Shown here piece by piece: positions 19,234-28,287 of a DNA stretch of 64,000 bases (position 1 is its first letter; each line of letters starts with the position of its first letter). The position numbers and the translations under genes are program-made. Source of the DNA: Sinorhizobium saheli. GTDB lineage: Bacteria > Pseudomonadota > Alphaproteobacteria > Rhizobiales > Rhizobiaceae. The stretch is from assembly GCF_001651875.1 (NCBI RefSeq), contig NZ_LNQB01000067.1:1-64000 (forward strand), read 5' to 3'. Below the pieces are notes generated by a model. It did no database searches. It had not been told where the DNA came from and saw only the letters and a list, made by a program, of their open reading frames with translations.

Positions 19234-20274
19234 CTATCTCGGCGGCGGCGCGATGCTGCCTCTCAGGATCAGGCGGCAACCGAGCTCCAGCCGGTGCGCC
19301 GGGCGCAGCGGGTCGTTGGCGAGCGCGCGTTGCTCGAGCAGGAAAAGTGCGGCGGCCCCCAGGCGGTCGGCCGGCATCTGGATCGTGCTCAAGGGCGGCG
19401 CGCTGAACTCGCCCGGCACGATGTCGTCGAAACCCAGCACCGAGACATCTTCCGGCACGCGAATGCCGGCCTCGCTGAGTGCCTTCAGGCAGCCGAGCGC
19501 CAGATTGTCGGCGGCGCAGAAGATCGCGGTTGCGCCGCGCAGGCTGCGGTCGGCCTTCAACAGGGCGCGCATCACCTGCTCGCCATGCTTCGGCTCGTAG
19601 CTTTCCGCGACCACGACCATGTTGTCCGGCGCGGGCAGGCCGGCGACCAGATGAGCATCGACATAGCCGTCATAGCGCCGGCGGATGGTCGTGCGGCCCT
19701 GCCATGTCAGGTGCAGGATGCGGCGATGGCCGAGCGACAGGAGATGCTCGACGCCGAGGCGCGCGCCGAAACGGTTTTCGACCGTCACCGTGTCGACGAG
19801 CATCGCCGGATCTTCGCCGTTAAGGATGACGGACGACTTGTCGAGCGCCGACAGTGCCCGGATGAGATCCGGCCTGTCATCGTTGAGCACGACGATGCCG
19901 TCGACATTCTCGCCCTCCGCGGCGTCCCGCACCTCGGCGGGATCGAGCCGCGTGAGCGCACTGACGAAGGGCACGATGCGGATTCCCCGCCTTTCGCATT
20001 CGCGCCGCAGGCCGTTGAGGATCGTCCAGCTCACCATGTTGAGGTCGCTCTGCGGCGCCGCGTCGCTCGTCAGCGCGAGCAGGACGCTGCGCAGCGCGGC
20101 GATCGTCGCCTTTTTCCGCCGGCTTTCGAGATAGCCGAGGCGGCGGGCCGACTCGAGCACCCGCTTACGCACCTCGACCGTTAGCGGCGCGGTGCCGTTG
20201 AGAGCATGCGATGCGGTACTCAGCGAAACCCCGGCTTCGCGCGCCACATCCTTGAGACTCGTCTTTCGCTCCAC
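19234..20274 (-). CDS. LacI-family regulator of the pectin locus
   Basis: A LacI/GalR-type repressor of about 346 residues: an N-terminal HTH (TSLKDVAREAGVSLSTASHA) with hinge helix, then a sugar-binding effector domain. It converges with the transporter operon, 26 nt from its end. The two TATGAAAA/TTTTCATA palindromes at 10903 and 11045 are its likely targets. The start is uncertain: GTG at 20274 or TTG at 20280, directly before the HTH. The frame stays open further upstream only because it runs into a RIME-like repeat, so that extension is not taken as protein. Confidence 0.87.
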   Translation of the reverse strand: MERKTSLKDVAREAGVSLSTASHALNGTAPLTVEVRKRVLESARRLGYLESRRKKATIAALRSVLLALTSDAAPQSDLNMVSWTILNGLRRECERRGIRIVPFVSALTRLDPAEVRDAAEGENVDGIVVLNDDRPDLIRALSALDKSSVILNGEDPAMLVDTVTVENRFGARLGVEHLLSLGHRRILHLTWQGRTTIRRRYDGYVDAHLVAGLPAPDNMVVVAESYEPKHGEQVMRALLKADRSLRGATAIFCAADNLALGCLKALSEAGIRVPEDVSVLGFDDIVPGEFSAPPLSTIQMPADRLGAAALFLLEQRALANDPLRPAHRLELGCRLILRGSIAPPPR

Positions 20275-20300
20275 GATCAACCGTCCGCCGTTCCGGCCTC

Positions 20301-20382
20301 TGGAGCGGGATGCACTCACATGCGTTCGCGCCACCGCTCTATTTGCTTTTGCCGCATTTGTGCGACGTCAGGTGATTCCACC
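20301..20382 (+). repeat. RIME-like repeat, copy 3 (truncated)
   Basis: Matches copy 1 from TGGAGCGGGATGCACTC through GTCAGGTGATTCCACC, then diverges, so the last 20 or so bases of the second hairpin arm are missing. It lies between the LacI gene and the orphan antitoxin gene. Confidence 0.75.
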
Positions 20383-20475
20383 ATGATTGAGCATGTCGGA
20401 ATCGGTTCACGGACAAAATCATGCAGCAATTCAGAGTTCTACAGCGACGCGGGCGCGTCTGACCAGACCCGCCGA

Positions 20476-20730
20476 TCATTCAAACCCCATCGGCTTCGCG
20501 GGCGTCCTGTCGCGCACCTCCTCGAACAGGGCGAAATCGTCATTCGTCAGTCCCGCCCGCCGTCCGATCTCCGCAAGAGCATCGCCCATGCGGATGCGCT
20601 GCTCCGATTTCACCGCACTTTCCAGAATGTCGCGGACTTCCGCCTCGGTGCTGCGGCCGTGCATGGCCGCTCGCAGGCGCAGAGCCCGGTGCACCTCATC
20701 CGGCACGTTTCGCACTGTCAGGATGGCCAC
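20476..20730 (-). CDS. FitA/VapB-type antitoxin, apparently orphan
   Basis: An 84-residue ribbon-helix-helix protein. The N-terminus (LTVRNVPDEVHRALRLRAAM, then GRSTEAEVRDILESAV) is typical of FitA-like antitoxins that pair with PIN-domain VapC toxins. The GTG start is chosen for the GGAGG eight bases upstream. No PIN-domain gene follows: downstream there is about 90 bp of unassigned sequence and then a RIME-like repeat. It may be a remnant of a lost toxin-antitoxin pair or a stand-alone regulator. Confidence 0.78.
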   Translation of the reverse strand: MAILTVRNVPDEVHRALRLRAAMHGRSTEAEVRDILESAVKSEQRIRMGDALAEIGRRAGLTNDDFALFEEVRDRTPAKPMGFE

Positions 20731-20814
20731 AGTCAAAACCTCCAAGACGCTTTCATTGACTGCAACTCTAGATCAATGCAGTCGCGCCGCAAGGCTTGCC
20801 GCGTCGCCGCCGGA

Positions 20815-22509
20815 TCATCGGGAAAGCCAAACCGGCAGCCGGGCGGGCACGCGGCCGGTCAAGGCGGCGGTGACGCAATCGGCGAGGCTGCCGAAGCGCG
20901 TGGCGCGGCCGGAAAGACCGGGGCCGTAATGGGCGTATTTGCCGGAATTCGTCATCACCGTGCGGGTCCGCACCGGGAAGACCGGCTCTGAGATCGAGCA
21001 CCAGCAGAGATCCGGCAGCACCTCGACGCCGCTTGCTTCGAGCCGCGCGAGCGTGCCGTCGCTCCGCGCCGCTTCGATGATCTGCCGCCCGGCGGTGACG
21101 ATCACCGCGACGTCGGGGTGTCGCATGCGCCCGCCGAGCGCCGCGGCGAGCGTCCGGCATTCGGCGAGCGAGGCGTGCGGGCTGCCGATGGCGACGAGTT
21201 GCACCTCCTCGGGTCCCTCGTTCAGGGCCGACCAGGCGGCGGCCATGTCGGCGCGGGAGATGGCCGCCACGCCGGCATCGTCCGCCGCGGCGCGATCGGC
21301 CTCGGGCGTCACGCCCTCCACATGCAGCATCGGTGCCGCGGAGGTGGTGCCGAAGGCGGCGCAGAGCGCCTTGAGGTCGTCACGCGAGGGCCGCGCCGCG
21401 GCGAGCCCGCGCACAAGCGGGATGCGGTCGGGTGCCGCGCGTCCGGCGAGATAGCCGATGAGCGGCCAGAAGGCATCGTCGACGCCCACGGGCAGTTCCA
21501 CGTCGATGATCCGCCGCGCCCTGCGGTTTTCGTCGAGATAGACGCCGGAAAGCGGCGCCCGACCGGTGAGCGCGATGCAGAGATCGAGGAAATCCGGGTG
21601 CTTCGCCGTCCTTGCGCCGAGCACGCTGTTGGCAAAGATCACCGCATTGGATTCCGACCAGGCGACCGCTTCGCCGGCCCCGGGCGCGCCGTCGAGCAGA
21701 TAGGGCGAGCAGGTGAAGGTCGGCCGGCAGCCCATGCGGACATAGGCACCGGCGAGCCGGGCCGCCGGGGCGCCGAATGCGCGGGGAACGCCCTGGGCCT
21801 CCCAGCGGGCGTGGTCGACGGAGATCGCATTCATCGTCGTCGGCACCCGCACCCTCGCCCCCATCCCGGCCATCTTCTCGGCGAAGTTCAGGTTCGCGGG
21901 GCTCGCATAGATGCAGCCGTCGATATGGCCCTGCGTCACGCCGACGAGGCTCCGCGCCCCCTGCTGTGTCGCCACGGCGCAAATGATGCGCATGGCCTGT
22001 TGCACGGCGACGCCCTCGCGCCCGTCGAGCATGGCACGATCGGCCGCGGAGAGGTCGAGCGCAGCGGCGGCCGGCGGGGCAAGCGGGATCGTCAGCCCCT
22101 CCGCTTCGATCGCCGCGTCGCTGATCCGGGCCGTCTTCGCGCGCGACAACTGCGAGAACACCTCCGGCGCAAGGCGCAGCACCGGCAGCGGCCTGCCGAA
22201 CATCTCGGCGGCAATCAGCGCGCCGAGGGTCAGGACCTCCTCGGCTTCGGCAAAGACGAGGGCCGCCGGAGCCCGGCCCGTCAGGATGAGATCGAGCAAC
22301 ACGCCCGAGCCGGAGCAGGAGCCCCGGCTCGACGGCATCATGAGGATGGAGCCGGTGAGCGGGACGCCATGCAGCGGGTGATGCACGTCGATCACGCGCG
22401 CCGTGGCCGGGTCGACCCCGCCCCAGAAGCTCAGCGCCTCCGGCGAAGCAACGACAGGGCCCTCGGCCGAGCCGCCAAGGATGCTCAGCGCGGGTGCCCG
22501 GTCCGTCAT
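20815..22509 (-). CDS. Aconitase X, probable cis-3-hydroxy-L-proline dehydratase
   Basis: A 564-residue aconitase X protein in which the small DUF126-type domain (about residues 1-135, with [10 protein letters not shown]) is fused to the large DUF521-type domain. Fused bacterial AcnX proteins next to hydroxyproline genes are known as cis-3-hydroxy-L-proline dehydratases, giving 1-pyrroline-2-carboxylate. Here it is the last gene of a hydroxyproline operon and its ATG overlaps the stop of the epimerase gene (ATGA), which supports that assignment. Some AcnX proteins act instead on mevalonate phosphate or other substrates, so the exact reaction is inferred from neighbours. Confidence 0.85.
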   Translation of the reverse strand: MTDRAPALSILGGSAEGPVVASPEALSFWGGVDPATARVIDVHHPLHGVPLTGSILMMPSSRGSCSGSGVLLDLILTGRAPAALVFAEAEEVLTLGALIAAEMFGRPLPVLRLAPEVFSQLSRAKTARISDAAIEAEGLTIPLAPPAAAALDLSAADRAMLDGREGVAVQQAMRIICAVATQQGARSLVGVTQGHIDGCIYASPANLNFAEKMAGMGARVRVPTTMNAISVDHARWEAQGVPRAFGAPAARLAGAYVRMGCRPTFTCSPYLLDGAPGAGEAVAWSESNAVIFANSVLGARTAKHPDFLDLCIALTGRAPLSGVYLDENRRARRIIDVELPVGVDDAFWPLIGYLAGRAAPDRIPLVRGLAAARPSRDDLKALCAAFGTTSAAPMLHVEGVTPEADRAAADDAGVAAISRADMAAAWSALNEGPEEVQLVAIGSPHASLAECRTLAAALGGRMRHPDVAVIVTAGRQIIEAARSDGTLARLEASGVEVLPDLCWCSISEPVFPVRTRTVMTNSGKYAHYGPGLSGRATRFGSLADCVTAALTGRVPARLPVWLSR

Positions 22510-23507
22510 TTTACGACGAAGCCGTGGGCGAAGGGATCGCGATCGTCGATGAAGATTGTGTTGATGCCGGTCATCCGCGCCCAGCCGGCGATCGAGGGGA
22601 TGATCGCATCGCGACCGGCGACCGTCACCGCCGCCTCGACGCGGCCCTTGAACAGCGAGCCGATGATCGACTCGTGGACGAAGTCGTCTCCGACCCTGAG
22701 CTTGCCCTTGGCGGCAAGCTGCGCCATGCGGGCCGAGGTGCCGGTGCCGCAGGGCGAGCGGTCGATCGCCTTCTCGCCATAGAACACCGCGTTGCGGCCA
22801 TGCGCCTCCGGTTGCGTCGGCTTGCCCGTCCACTGGATATGGCTCAAGCCCCGGATCTGCGGATGCTCGGGATGGACGAATTCATATTTCGCGTTGAGCG
22901 CGGCGCGCAGTTTCGGGCTCCAGCCGACGAGTTCGCCGGCGGTGTGGTCGGCCATGTCGCGAAAGTTCTTCTGCGGCTCGACGATCGCATAGAAATTGCC
23001 GCCATAGGCAACGTCGACGACGATCTCGCCCAGCCCTTCCACTTCCGCGGTCAGCCCCTCCGCGTAAAGGAAGCTCGGCACGTTGGTGAGGCGCACCTCC
23101 TCGACGAAGCGGCCCTCCTGGCGATAGGTGATGTCGACCTTGCCCGCCGGCGCGTCGATCGACAGCCTGCCGGGCTCGCGCGGGGTGACCAGGCCGTTCT
23201 CGATCCCCATGGTGATCGTGCCGATCGTGCCGTGCCCGCACATCGGCAGGCAGCCGGAGGTCTCGATGAACAGCACCGCCACGTCGCAGTCGGGCCGCGT
23301 CGGCGGATAGAGGATCGAGCCCGACATCATGTCGTGGCCGCGCGGCTCGAACATCAGTCCGGTGCGGATCCAGTCGAATTCCTTAAGGAAATGCGCCCGC
23401 TTTTCCAGCATGGTCGCGCCTTCGAGACGCGGGCCCCCGCCGGAGACCAGGCGGACGGGATTGCCGCAGGTATGACCGTCGATGCAGGAGAAGGTGTAGG
23501 TGGCCAT
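22506..23507 (-). CDS. hypRE: 4-hydroxyproline 2-epimerase
   Basis: A 333-residue member of the proline racemase family. Both catalytic cysteines are present: C90 in MCGHGTIG and a second near residue 252 in SPCGTGTSA. This distinguishes epimerases from trans-3-hydroxyproline dehydratases, where one is replaced by Thr. It converts trans-4-hydroxy-L-proline to cis-4-hydroxy-D-proline, the substrate of the flavoenzyme encoded upstream. Length equals that of characterised HypRE proteins. Start MATYTFSC; stop overlaps the aconitase X start by 4 nt. Confidence 0.9.
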   Translation of the reverse strand: MATYTFSCIDGHTCGNPVRLVSGGGPRLEGATMLEKRAHFLKEFDWIRTGLMFEPRGHDMMSGSILYPPTRPDCDVAVLFIETSGCLPMCGHGTIGTITMGIENGLVTPREPGRLSIDAPAGKVDITYRQEGRFVEEVRLTNVPSFLYAEGLTAEVEGLGEIVVDVAYGGNFYAIVEPQKNFRDMADHTAGELVGWSPKLRAALNAKYEFVHPEHPQIRGLSHIQWTGKPTQPEAHGRNAVFYGEKAIDRSPCGTGTSARMAQLAAKGKLRVGDDFVHESIIGSLFKGRVEAAVTVAGRDAIIPSIAGWARMTGINTIFIDDRDPFAHGFVVK

Positions 23508-23521
23508 GATCGAAACCTCTG

Positions 23522-24787
23522 TCAGAATCTTTGCGGCGAAAAGGGTGCGATGTCGATGGCGGGGGCCTGCCCGGTCGTCTGCCCGGTCAGGAGATCGGCA
23601 ACGATCCGCGCGGTGCCCGCCGATTGGGTGAGGCCGAGATGGCCGTGGCCGAAGGCGTAGACGACCCGCGGCGTCGCGCGGGCGCGGCCGATCGCCGGCA
23701 GGCTGTCCGGCAGCGACGGGCGAAAGCCCATCCACTTGACGCCGCCTTGCGGCTTCAGTCCCGGCAGGAAGGCCTGCGCCTTCGCGAGCATTGCCTCCGA
23801 GCGGCGGAAGTTCGGCGGCAGCTCGAGCCCTCCGAGTTCCACCGCGCCGCCGACGCGGATGCCGGTCGCAAGCCGCGTGACGACGAAGCCATGATCGCCG
23901 AATGTCACCTGCGTGCGCAGGTCGAAGGCGTCGGCCGGAAGCGTCGTGTTGTAGCCGCGCTCGGTTTCGAGCGGAATGCGCTCGCCGATGGTGCGGGCGA
24001 TCCGGTGCGAGAAAGCGCCGGCCGCAAGCACCACCTGCGCCGCGCGGCGACCCTTGCCGTCTGCAGCCAGGACCTCGACCGCGTCCTCGGCGGGCCTGAG
24101 CGCCGTAACCTCCGCGCGCCCGATCACCCCGCCGGTCGCGCGAAAATGATCCGCCAGCGCCAGCGTATAGAGCTTCGGATCGGCGATCGAGTACCAGCCG
24201 GGCGTGAAGGTGCCGTGGGTGAAGCGCGGCGCAAGGCCCGGCTGGATTTCGGCCATGCCGGCCGCATCGAGGTGACGGAACTCGATCCCGTGCTCTTCGC
24301 GCGCCTTCCATCCGGAAAGCGAGGCCTCGAATTCCGCCTCGCCCTCATAGACCTGGAGGTTGCCGTCCTTGCGCAGCATCGGCACCGTGCCGGTCTGCGC
24401 GAGGAACGGTTCCAGCTCCGCCTTCGACAGATCCATGAGCGCGGTTTGCGCCCTGGTCGAATGCGCGACGCGCCTTGGCGAGCAGGCGCGCCAGAAACGA
24501 AACATCCACGGCGCGATCCTGAGCGCATAGGCGGGCGGCACCGTCAGCGGCCCGAGCGGATCGATGAGCCACCTCGGTGCCTTCCTGAGGATGCCGGGCG
24601 AAGCCAGCGGCAGGATATCGGTGAAGGCGAAGGCCCCGGCATTGCCGGCCGACGCTCCGGCCGCCGGTCCCTCGCGATCCAGGACGGTGACCGACAGCCC
24701 GCGCGCCGCGGCGGCGATCGCGGCGGAGAGCCCGACGACGCCCGCGCCGATGACGATGACATCAGGTCCTTTGCCGGCGGCGGCCAT
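23522..24787 (-). CDS. hypO: FAD-dependent D-hydroxyproline dehydrogenase/oxidase
   Basis: A 421-residue flavoprotein of the DAO/DadA family with a Rossmann FAD site near the N-terminus (VIVIGAGVVGLSAA) and a C-terminal GHGHLGLTQSAGTA motif. In the rhizobial hydroxyproline pathway HypO oxidises cis-4-hydroxy-D-proline to 1-pyrroline-4-hydroxy-2-carboxylate. Its place between hypRE and hypD fits. The chosen start has AGGAAAG upstream; an alternative ATG at 24829 would overlap the hypD stop as ATGA and add 14 residues. Confidence 0.87.
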   Translation of the reverse strand: MAAAGKGPDVIVIGAGVVGLSAAIAAAARGLSVTVLDREGPAAGASAGNAGAFAFTDILPLASPGILRKAPRWLIDPLGPLTVPPAYALRIAPWMFRFWRACSPRRVAHSTRAQTALMDLSKAELEPFLAQTGTVPMLRKDGNLQVYEGEAEFEASLSGWKAREEHGIEFRHLDAAGMAEIQPGLAPRFTHGTFTPGWYSIADPKLYTLALADHFRATGGVIGRAEVTALRPAEDAVEVLAADGKGRRAAQVVLAAGAFSHRIARTIGERIPLETERGYNTTLPADAFDLRTQVTFGDHGFVVTRLATGIRVGGAVELGGLELPPNFRRSEAMLAKAQAFLPGLKPQGGVKWMGFRPSLPDSLPAIGRARATPRVVYAFGHGHLGLTQSAGTARIVADLLTGQTTGQAPAIDIAPFSPQRF

Positions 24788-24825
24788 CTGACGCGTCTTT
24801 CCTGCCGATCTCGCACACCATCGGG

Positions 24826-25788
24826 TCATGCCTTGTAGGTCTGCACGGCGCCGGGGAGCCTGCTCCATTCGGCATACCACGTGTTGAAGAGCTTGAACTG
24901 CGCCTCGACATAGCCGCGCTGGCTCTCGGTGAGCGCATCGGTTTCGTTGAAGTGAAGGGTGTATTCCCTTTCTCCCTTCAGCACCATCATGTGCTTGAAA
25001 TAGAGGACGAGGTCGGGCCCCTCGTCGAAGGATGAGAGGACGGCGAGCGCCTGCTCCAGCTCCTGCGCGCGCTGACGTGCGTCGACGTCGCCGCGGGCAG
25101 CGGCCTGCGCCAGATTGCAGAGGTGCAGCACCTCCTTCGGCAGGACATTGCCGATGCCGGTGATCGCGCCGGTGGCGCCGCAATTGACGAAGCCGTGGAA
25201 AACGGCGGTGTCAACGCCGATCATCAAAGAGACGTCGTCGTCGCGGCTGGTGATGTTCTCGGCCGCGTAGCGCAGGTCCGCCGGGCCGCCGAACTCCTTG
25301 AAGCCGACGAGGTTCGGATGCTCGGCGCGCAGCGCGAAGAACAGGTCGGCGCGGGTGGCGAAACCGTAATAGGGGCTGTTGTAGATCACCGCCGGCAGGT
25401 CCGGCGCGGCGGAAAGGATCGCCTTGAAATGCGCCTTCTGCGCCGCCACCGACGGACCGCGCGACAGGACCCGCGGGATGACCATCAGGCCTTGCGCGCC
25501 GACCTTCTGGCCATGCGCCGCGTGTGCCACGGCGGCGGCGCTGTTGACGGCGCCGGTGCCGACGATGACCGGCACGCCCGCCTTCACCAGGCGCTCCACG
25601 CCCTCCATGCGCTGCGCGTCGGTCAGGAGCGGCCAGTCGCCCATCGAGCCGCAATAGACGACGGCCGACATGCCTTCGGCGATCAACTCCTTCCCCTTGC
25701 GGACGAGCGCGTCGAAATCCGGGGTGCGATCTTCCTTGCAGGGGGTCATCAGCGCGGGGACCACGCCGGAGAAAATCTTCGCCTTCAT
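24826..25788 (-). CDS. hypD: Pyrroline-4-hydroxy-2-carboxylate deaminase (DapA family)
   Basis: A 320-residue member of the dihydrodipicolinate synthase/N-acetylneuraminate lyase family. The Schiff-base lysine is K164 (VGFKEFGG) and the conserved tyrosine lies in YNSPYYG near residue 140. In hydroxyproline catabolism this enzyme deaminates 1-pyrroline-4-hydroxy-2-carboxylate to alpha-ketoglutarate semialdehyde. First structural gene of the operon. Start MKAKIF has AGGAG seven bases upstream; the frame runs open into the RIME-like repeat upstream, which is not protein. Confidence 0.88.
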   Translation of the reverse strand: MKAKIFSGVVPALMTPCKEDRTPDFDALVRKGKELIAEGMSAVVYCGSMGDWPLLTDAQRMEGVERLVKAGVPVIVGTGAVNSAAAVAHAAHGQKVGAQGLMVIPRVLSRGPSVAAQKAHFKAILSAAPDLPAVIYNSPYYGFATRADLFFALRAEHPNLVGFKEFGGPADLRYAAENITSRDDDVSLMIGVDTAVFHGFVNCGATGAITGIGNVLPKEVLHLCNLAQAAARGDVDARQRAQELEQALAVLSSFDEGPDLVLYFKHMMVLKGEREYTLHFNETDALTESQRGYVEAQFKLFNTWYAEWSRLPGAVQTYKA

Positions 25789-25806
25789 CTCAAAGCTCCT
25801 TTGGCT

Positions 25807-25910
25807 CCAGAGCGGGGATGCGCTCACATGCGTTCGCGCCGCCGCTCCATCTGTTTGTTTTGCCGCATTTGTGCGACGTCGGGGGATTCCACCTGGCCGC
25901 AAATCGCTTG
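25807..25910 (+). repeat. RIME-like repeat, copy 4
   Basis: About 104 bp, matching copy 1 throughout, with several substitutions in the second hairpin (GTCGGGGGATTCCACCTGGC). It lies in the leader region between the GntR gene and hypD, so it would be transcribed if these genes share a message. Confidence 0.78.
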
Positions 25911-25974
25911 GCGATACCACGTCGTCGCCGGCGTGCAGGCTGCCCTTCCACGCGATAATACGCTTTGTATTTTA

Positions 25975-25986
25975 TTTGTCGACAAA
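25975..25986. promoter_or_regulatory. GntR/FCD operator upstream of hypD
   Basis: TTTGTCGACAAA, a perfect 12-bp palindrome with the GT...AC core expected for FadR/FCD-type GntR regulators. A related site precedes the regulator gene itself at 26717. Confidence 0.65.
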
Positions 25987-26001
25987 AAATCGACGACGCG
26001 T

Positions 26002-26706
26002 TCACAGCTCTATGTCCAACCGCCTGTCGCGCGAAAAAAGCTTGCGGATCTGGTCGACGATCTGCTCGCCATGCGCCTTGGCCAGCCGATCGGCCGCACC
26101 GAGGTCGCGCGCCGCTATGACGGCGATCATGGCTTCGTGCTCGTCGACGAAACGCCTGGGCAATCGATCGTCATAGGACTGGTAGTAAAGCCTGAGAATG
26201 CGCCGCCCCTCGTCCAGCAGCCGCTTGAAGAGGCCGGTGAAATAAGGGTTGCGGCCTGCCTCGGCGATCGCGGAATGGAAGGCCGCATTGGTGGCGATCA
26301 TCGCCAGCGCATCCTGCGCCTCGACCGCCGCGGCAAACGCGGCCTGGTGCGCGCGGATCACCTGCAGATCCTCGGCCCGATGATGCTCGGCCGCAAGCCG
26401 CGTCGTGACACGGTACATCAGCACCAGCGCATCGAAATAGGTGTGCATGTTGAGGAAGTCGATGTTCGACACCATCGTCGACCGGTTGGGCAGCGTGTCG
26501 ATCAGGCCCTCTCCGGCCAGCCGCACCAGCGCCTCGCGGATCGGCGTGCGCGACATCTTGAAGCGCTCGGCCAGTTGCGCCTCGTCGATCGGGCTGCCGG
26601 GCGGCAGGACGAGGTCGAGGATCTCGTCGCGCAGAAGATCGTAAACCATCTTCACGCCGGAGCCGCGTCTGCGTTCCGGGAGCCCATTCGTATCGGTATC
26701 GGTCAT
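26002..26706 (-). CDS. GntR-family (FCD) regulator of hydroxyproline genes
   Basis: A 234-residue GntR regulator with a winged HTH (about residues 30-85; RFKMSRTPIREALVRLAGEGLI) and an all-helical FCD effector domain with metal-binding-type histidines. It lies directly upstream of hypD in the same direction, like HypR in rhizobia. Two similar TGTCGACA-cored palindromes flank it (25975 and 26717), indicating control of both the operon and itself. The start has AGAAGGA seven bases upstream. Confidence 0.87.
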   Translation of the reverse strand: MTDTDTNGLPERRRGSGVKMVYDLLRDEILDLVLPPGSPIDEAQLAERFKMSRTPIREALVRLAGEGLIDTLPNRSTMVSNIDFLNMHTYFDALVLMYRVTTRLAAEHHRAEDLQVIRAHQAAFAAAVEAQDALAMIATNAAFHSAIAEAGRNPYFTGLFKRLLDEGRRILRLYYQSYDDRLPRRFVDEHEAMIAVIAARDLGAADRLAKAHGEQIVDQIRKLFSRDRRLDIEL

Positions 26707-26716
26707 CTGGCAATCC

Positions 26717-26730
26717 TTCTGTCGACAAGA
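26717..26730. promoter_or_regulatory. GntR/FCD operator upstream of the regulator gene
   Basis: TTCTGTCGACAAGA: core TGTCGACA shared with the site at 25975. It overlaps the ribosome-binding region of the regulator gene, as expected for autorepression. Confidence 0.6.
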
Positions 26731-26834
26731 GAAATACTTCTCCGGGCGAAGGCGATCAACGGTTTAGGGGGAGGACAAAATTTGCGCTCCGCCGAGCGGC
26801 AGCCTGGGCTGCGGCAACGGACGGGTATCCCCTA

Positions 26835-28004
26835 TCAGAGGCGGGCGCCGTCAGGAGACTCGGCAAGGGCGCCCGCCGGACGGGGGCCGGCGGTCATGAG
26901 CGTGAAATCGAATGGCACGCGCCGGTCGGCGTCGAGCACATACTGCCGGTGGACCCGCAGAAAATCCCGCCTGATCTTCCGGTACCGCTCGGGCGAAAGC
27001 ATGTGCCTCAGGCGAATGAAAACGATCCGCGGCTGCGGCGCATCGGGGTGCCCCGCAAGCGCCACCACGGGGCATTTATAGAAGTTTATGGCGTCGGTCA
27101 GGCATTGAACCTCGAACCACAACACCTCCTTCGCCCGGGCGATGAGACCGATGCGCGCCCGCAATACCTCGGCGCAGCGAAGCAGGGCGCATTGCAGGAT
27201 TGCGCCGCCAAGGGTCGCAAAGACGACGCGCTTTCCGGCGAACAGTTCCGCGTCTCGTTCGATGAGCATGCCGATCACATGGGCGGCGATGCTCGAACCC
27301 ATGCTGTGCGAGCTCACCACATATTCGTCGGCCGCCTCGTCGAAGGCTGCCCGCGCCGATGCGGCGCATTCGTCGAGCCACCGGGCGAGATAGGACTGGT
27401 CGAGGCTTGCGACCGCAACGGCCAGTTCCCAATCGGCAAAGAGATGCAGCGTGAACAGCCTGTCCGACCAGGGAAGAAATAGCCGGAAAAAGAAGGCGCA
27501 GGCGCAGGCGACGCTCAGGAGGAAATACCAAGGAGAAAGCGCGAGCCACCAGGGAGAGGCGGCAATGGCGAGGCTCGCGACGAGCGCGAGCACGACGAGC
27601 GCAAAGGGGAAGGCGAAGAACAGGCCGAAGCGCCAGGCGTGCCGGAAATATCCGGCGGCACCGCCCTCGATAATGACACGGGCGGCGCTCACGAATCCGC
27701 ACGCCAGTCTCTGAAGCGCCGGCCGGCCGTTCAGTTTTCGCACGAGGTCGTTGTGATCGAGGATGTAGACCCGGCTCACCGTCCGCCAGCCGATGCCTGC
27801 GCTGTCGACATCGAAATAATGGTTCCGGCCGTCGGAATGAAGCGGCCCGACATCGGCCTTGAAGTCCCACAGGTCGGCGGTCTTCAGCGCCGTGCGCTCG
27901 TAGCGGTCCCGGTGTTTGCCGGCGTCCAGCGGCTCGAATCCCGGAAAATGCAGGACGACGCGCTTCTTGATGCGCCCGGGCGGATTGTCGTGGTGCAAAT
28001 GCAA
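26835..28004 (-). CDS. Membrane alpha/beta-hydrolase-like protein of unknown function
   Basis: About 389 residues. Near the start is RVVLHFPGFEPLDA, which resembles the first strand and oxyanion loop of an alpha/beta hydrolase. Residues about 120-175 form two or three hydrophobic helices, and SSHSMGSSIAAH near residue 233 is a typical nucleophile elbow (S-x-S-x-G-S). I infer a membrane-anchored serine hydrolase; no substrate can be given. The start is uncertain: the assigned codon is TTG with AAGG close upstream. Alone in its orientation, it lies after the GntR gene and is divergent from the AraC gene. Confidence 0.65.
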   Translation of the reverse strand: MHLHHDNPPGRIKKRVVLHFPGFEPLDAGKHRDRYERTALKTADLWDFKADVGPLHSDGRNHYFDVDSAGIGWRTVSRVYILDHNDLVRKLNGRPALQRLACGFVSAARVIIEGGAAGYFRHAWRFGLFFAFPFALVVLALVASLAIAASPWWLALSPWYFLLSVACACAFFFRLFLPWSDRLFTLHLFADWELAVAVASLDQSYLARWLDECAASARAAFDEAADEYVVSSHSMGSSIAAHVIGMLIERDAELFAGKRVVFATLGGAILQCALLRCAEVLRARIGLIARAKEVLWFEVQCLTDAINFYKCPVVALAGHPDAPQPRIVFIRLRHMLSPERYRKIRRDFLRVHRQYVLDADRRVPFDFTLMTAGPRPAGALAESPDGARL

Positions 28005-28287
28005 TTGCCTTGATGCTGGTCACTTGCGCCGCAGCGGGGGCGCCATGTGCCCCCCGCGCAAGCGTGGGCACACGGGCTGCTGCAGCCTTTTCGCGGTTCT
28101 ACACATGCCGATCGCGATGGCAAGCACCCCGGAGGCGGAAGAGGCGGGCAGGCCTCTCTCGAGTTGACGCTTGTATGATGGGTGGGTTTCGCTCTTGCCA
28201 TTTCGCCGGATTATCGGTCATTGGGCCCAGACAGATGTTCATCGAAAGGCGGCGGCCTTCGTCGGCCGCGAAACTCAAGAGGGCCGC

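Noticed and set aside
25789-25920. N-terminal extension of hypD through the repeat
   Set aside because: The extra 44 residues are a translation of the RIME-like element, and a good ribosome site precedes MKAKIF at 25788.
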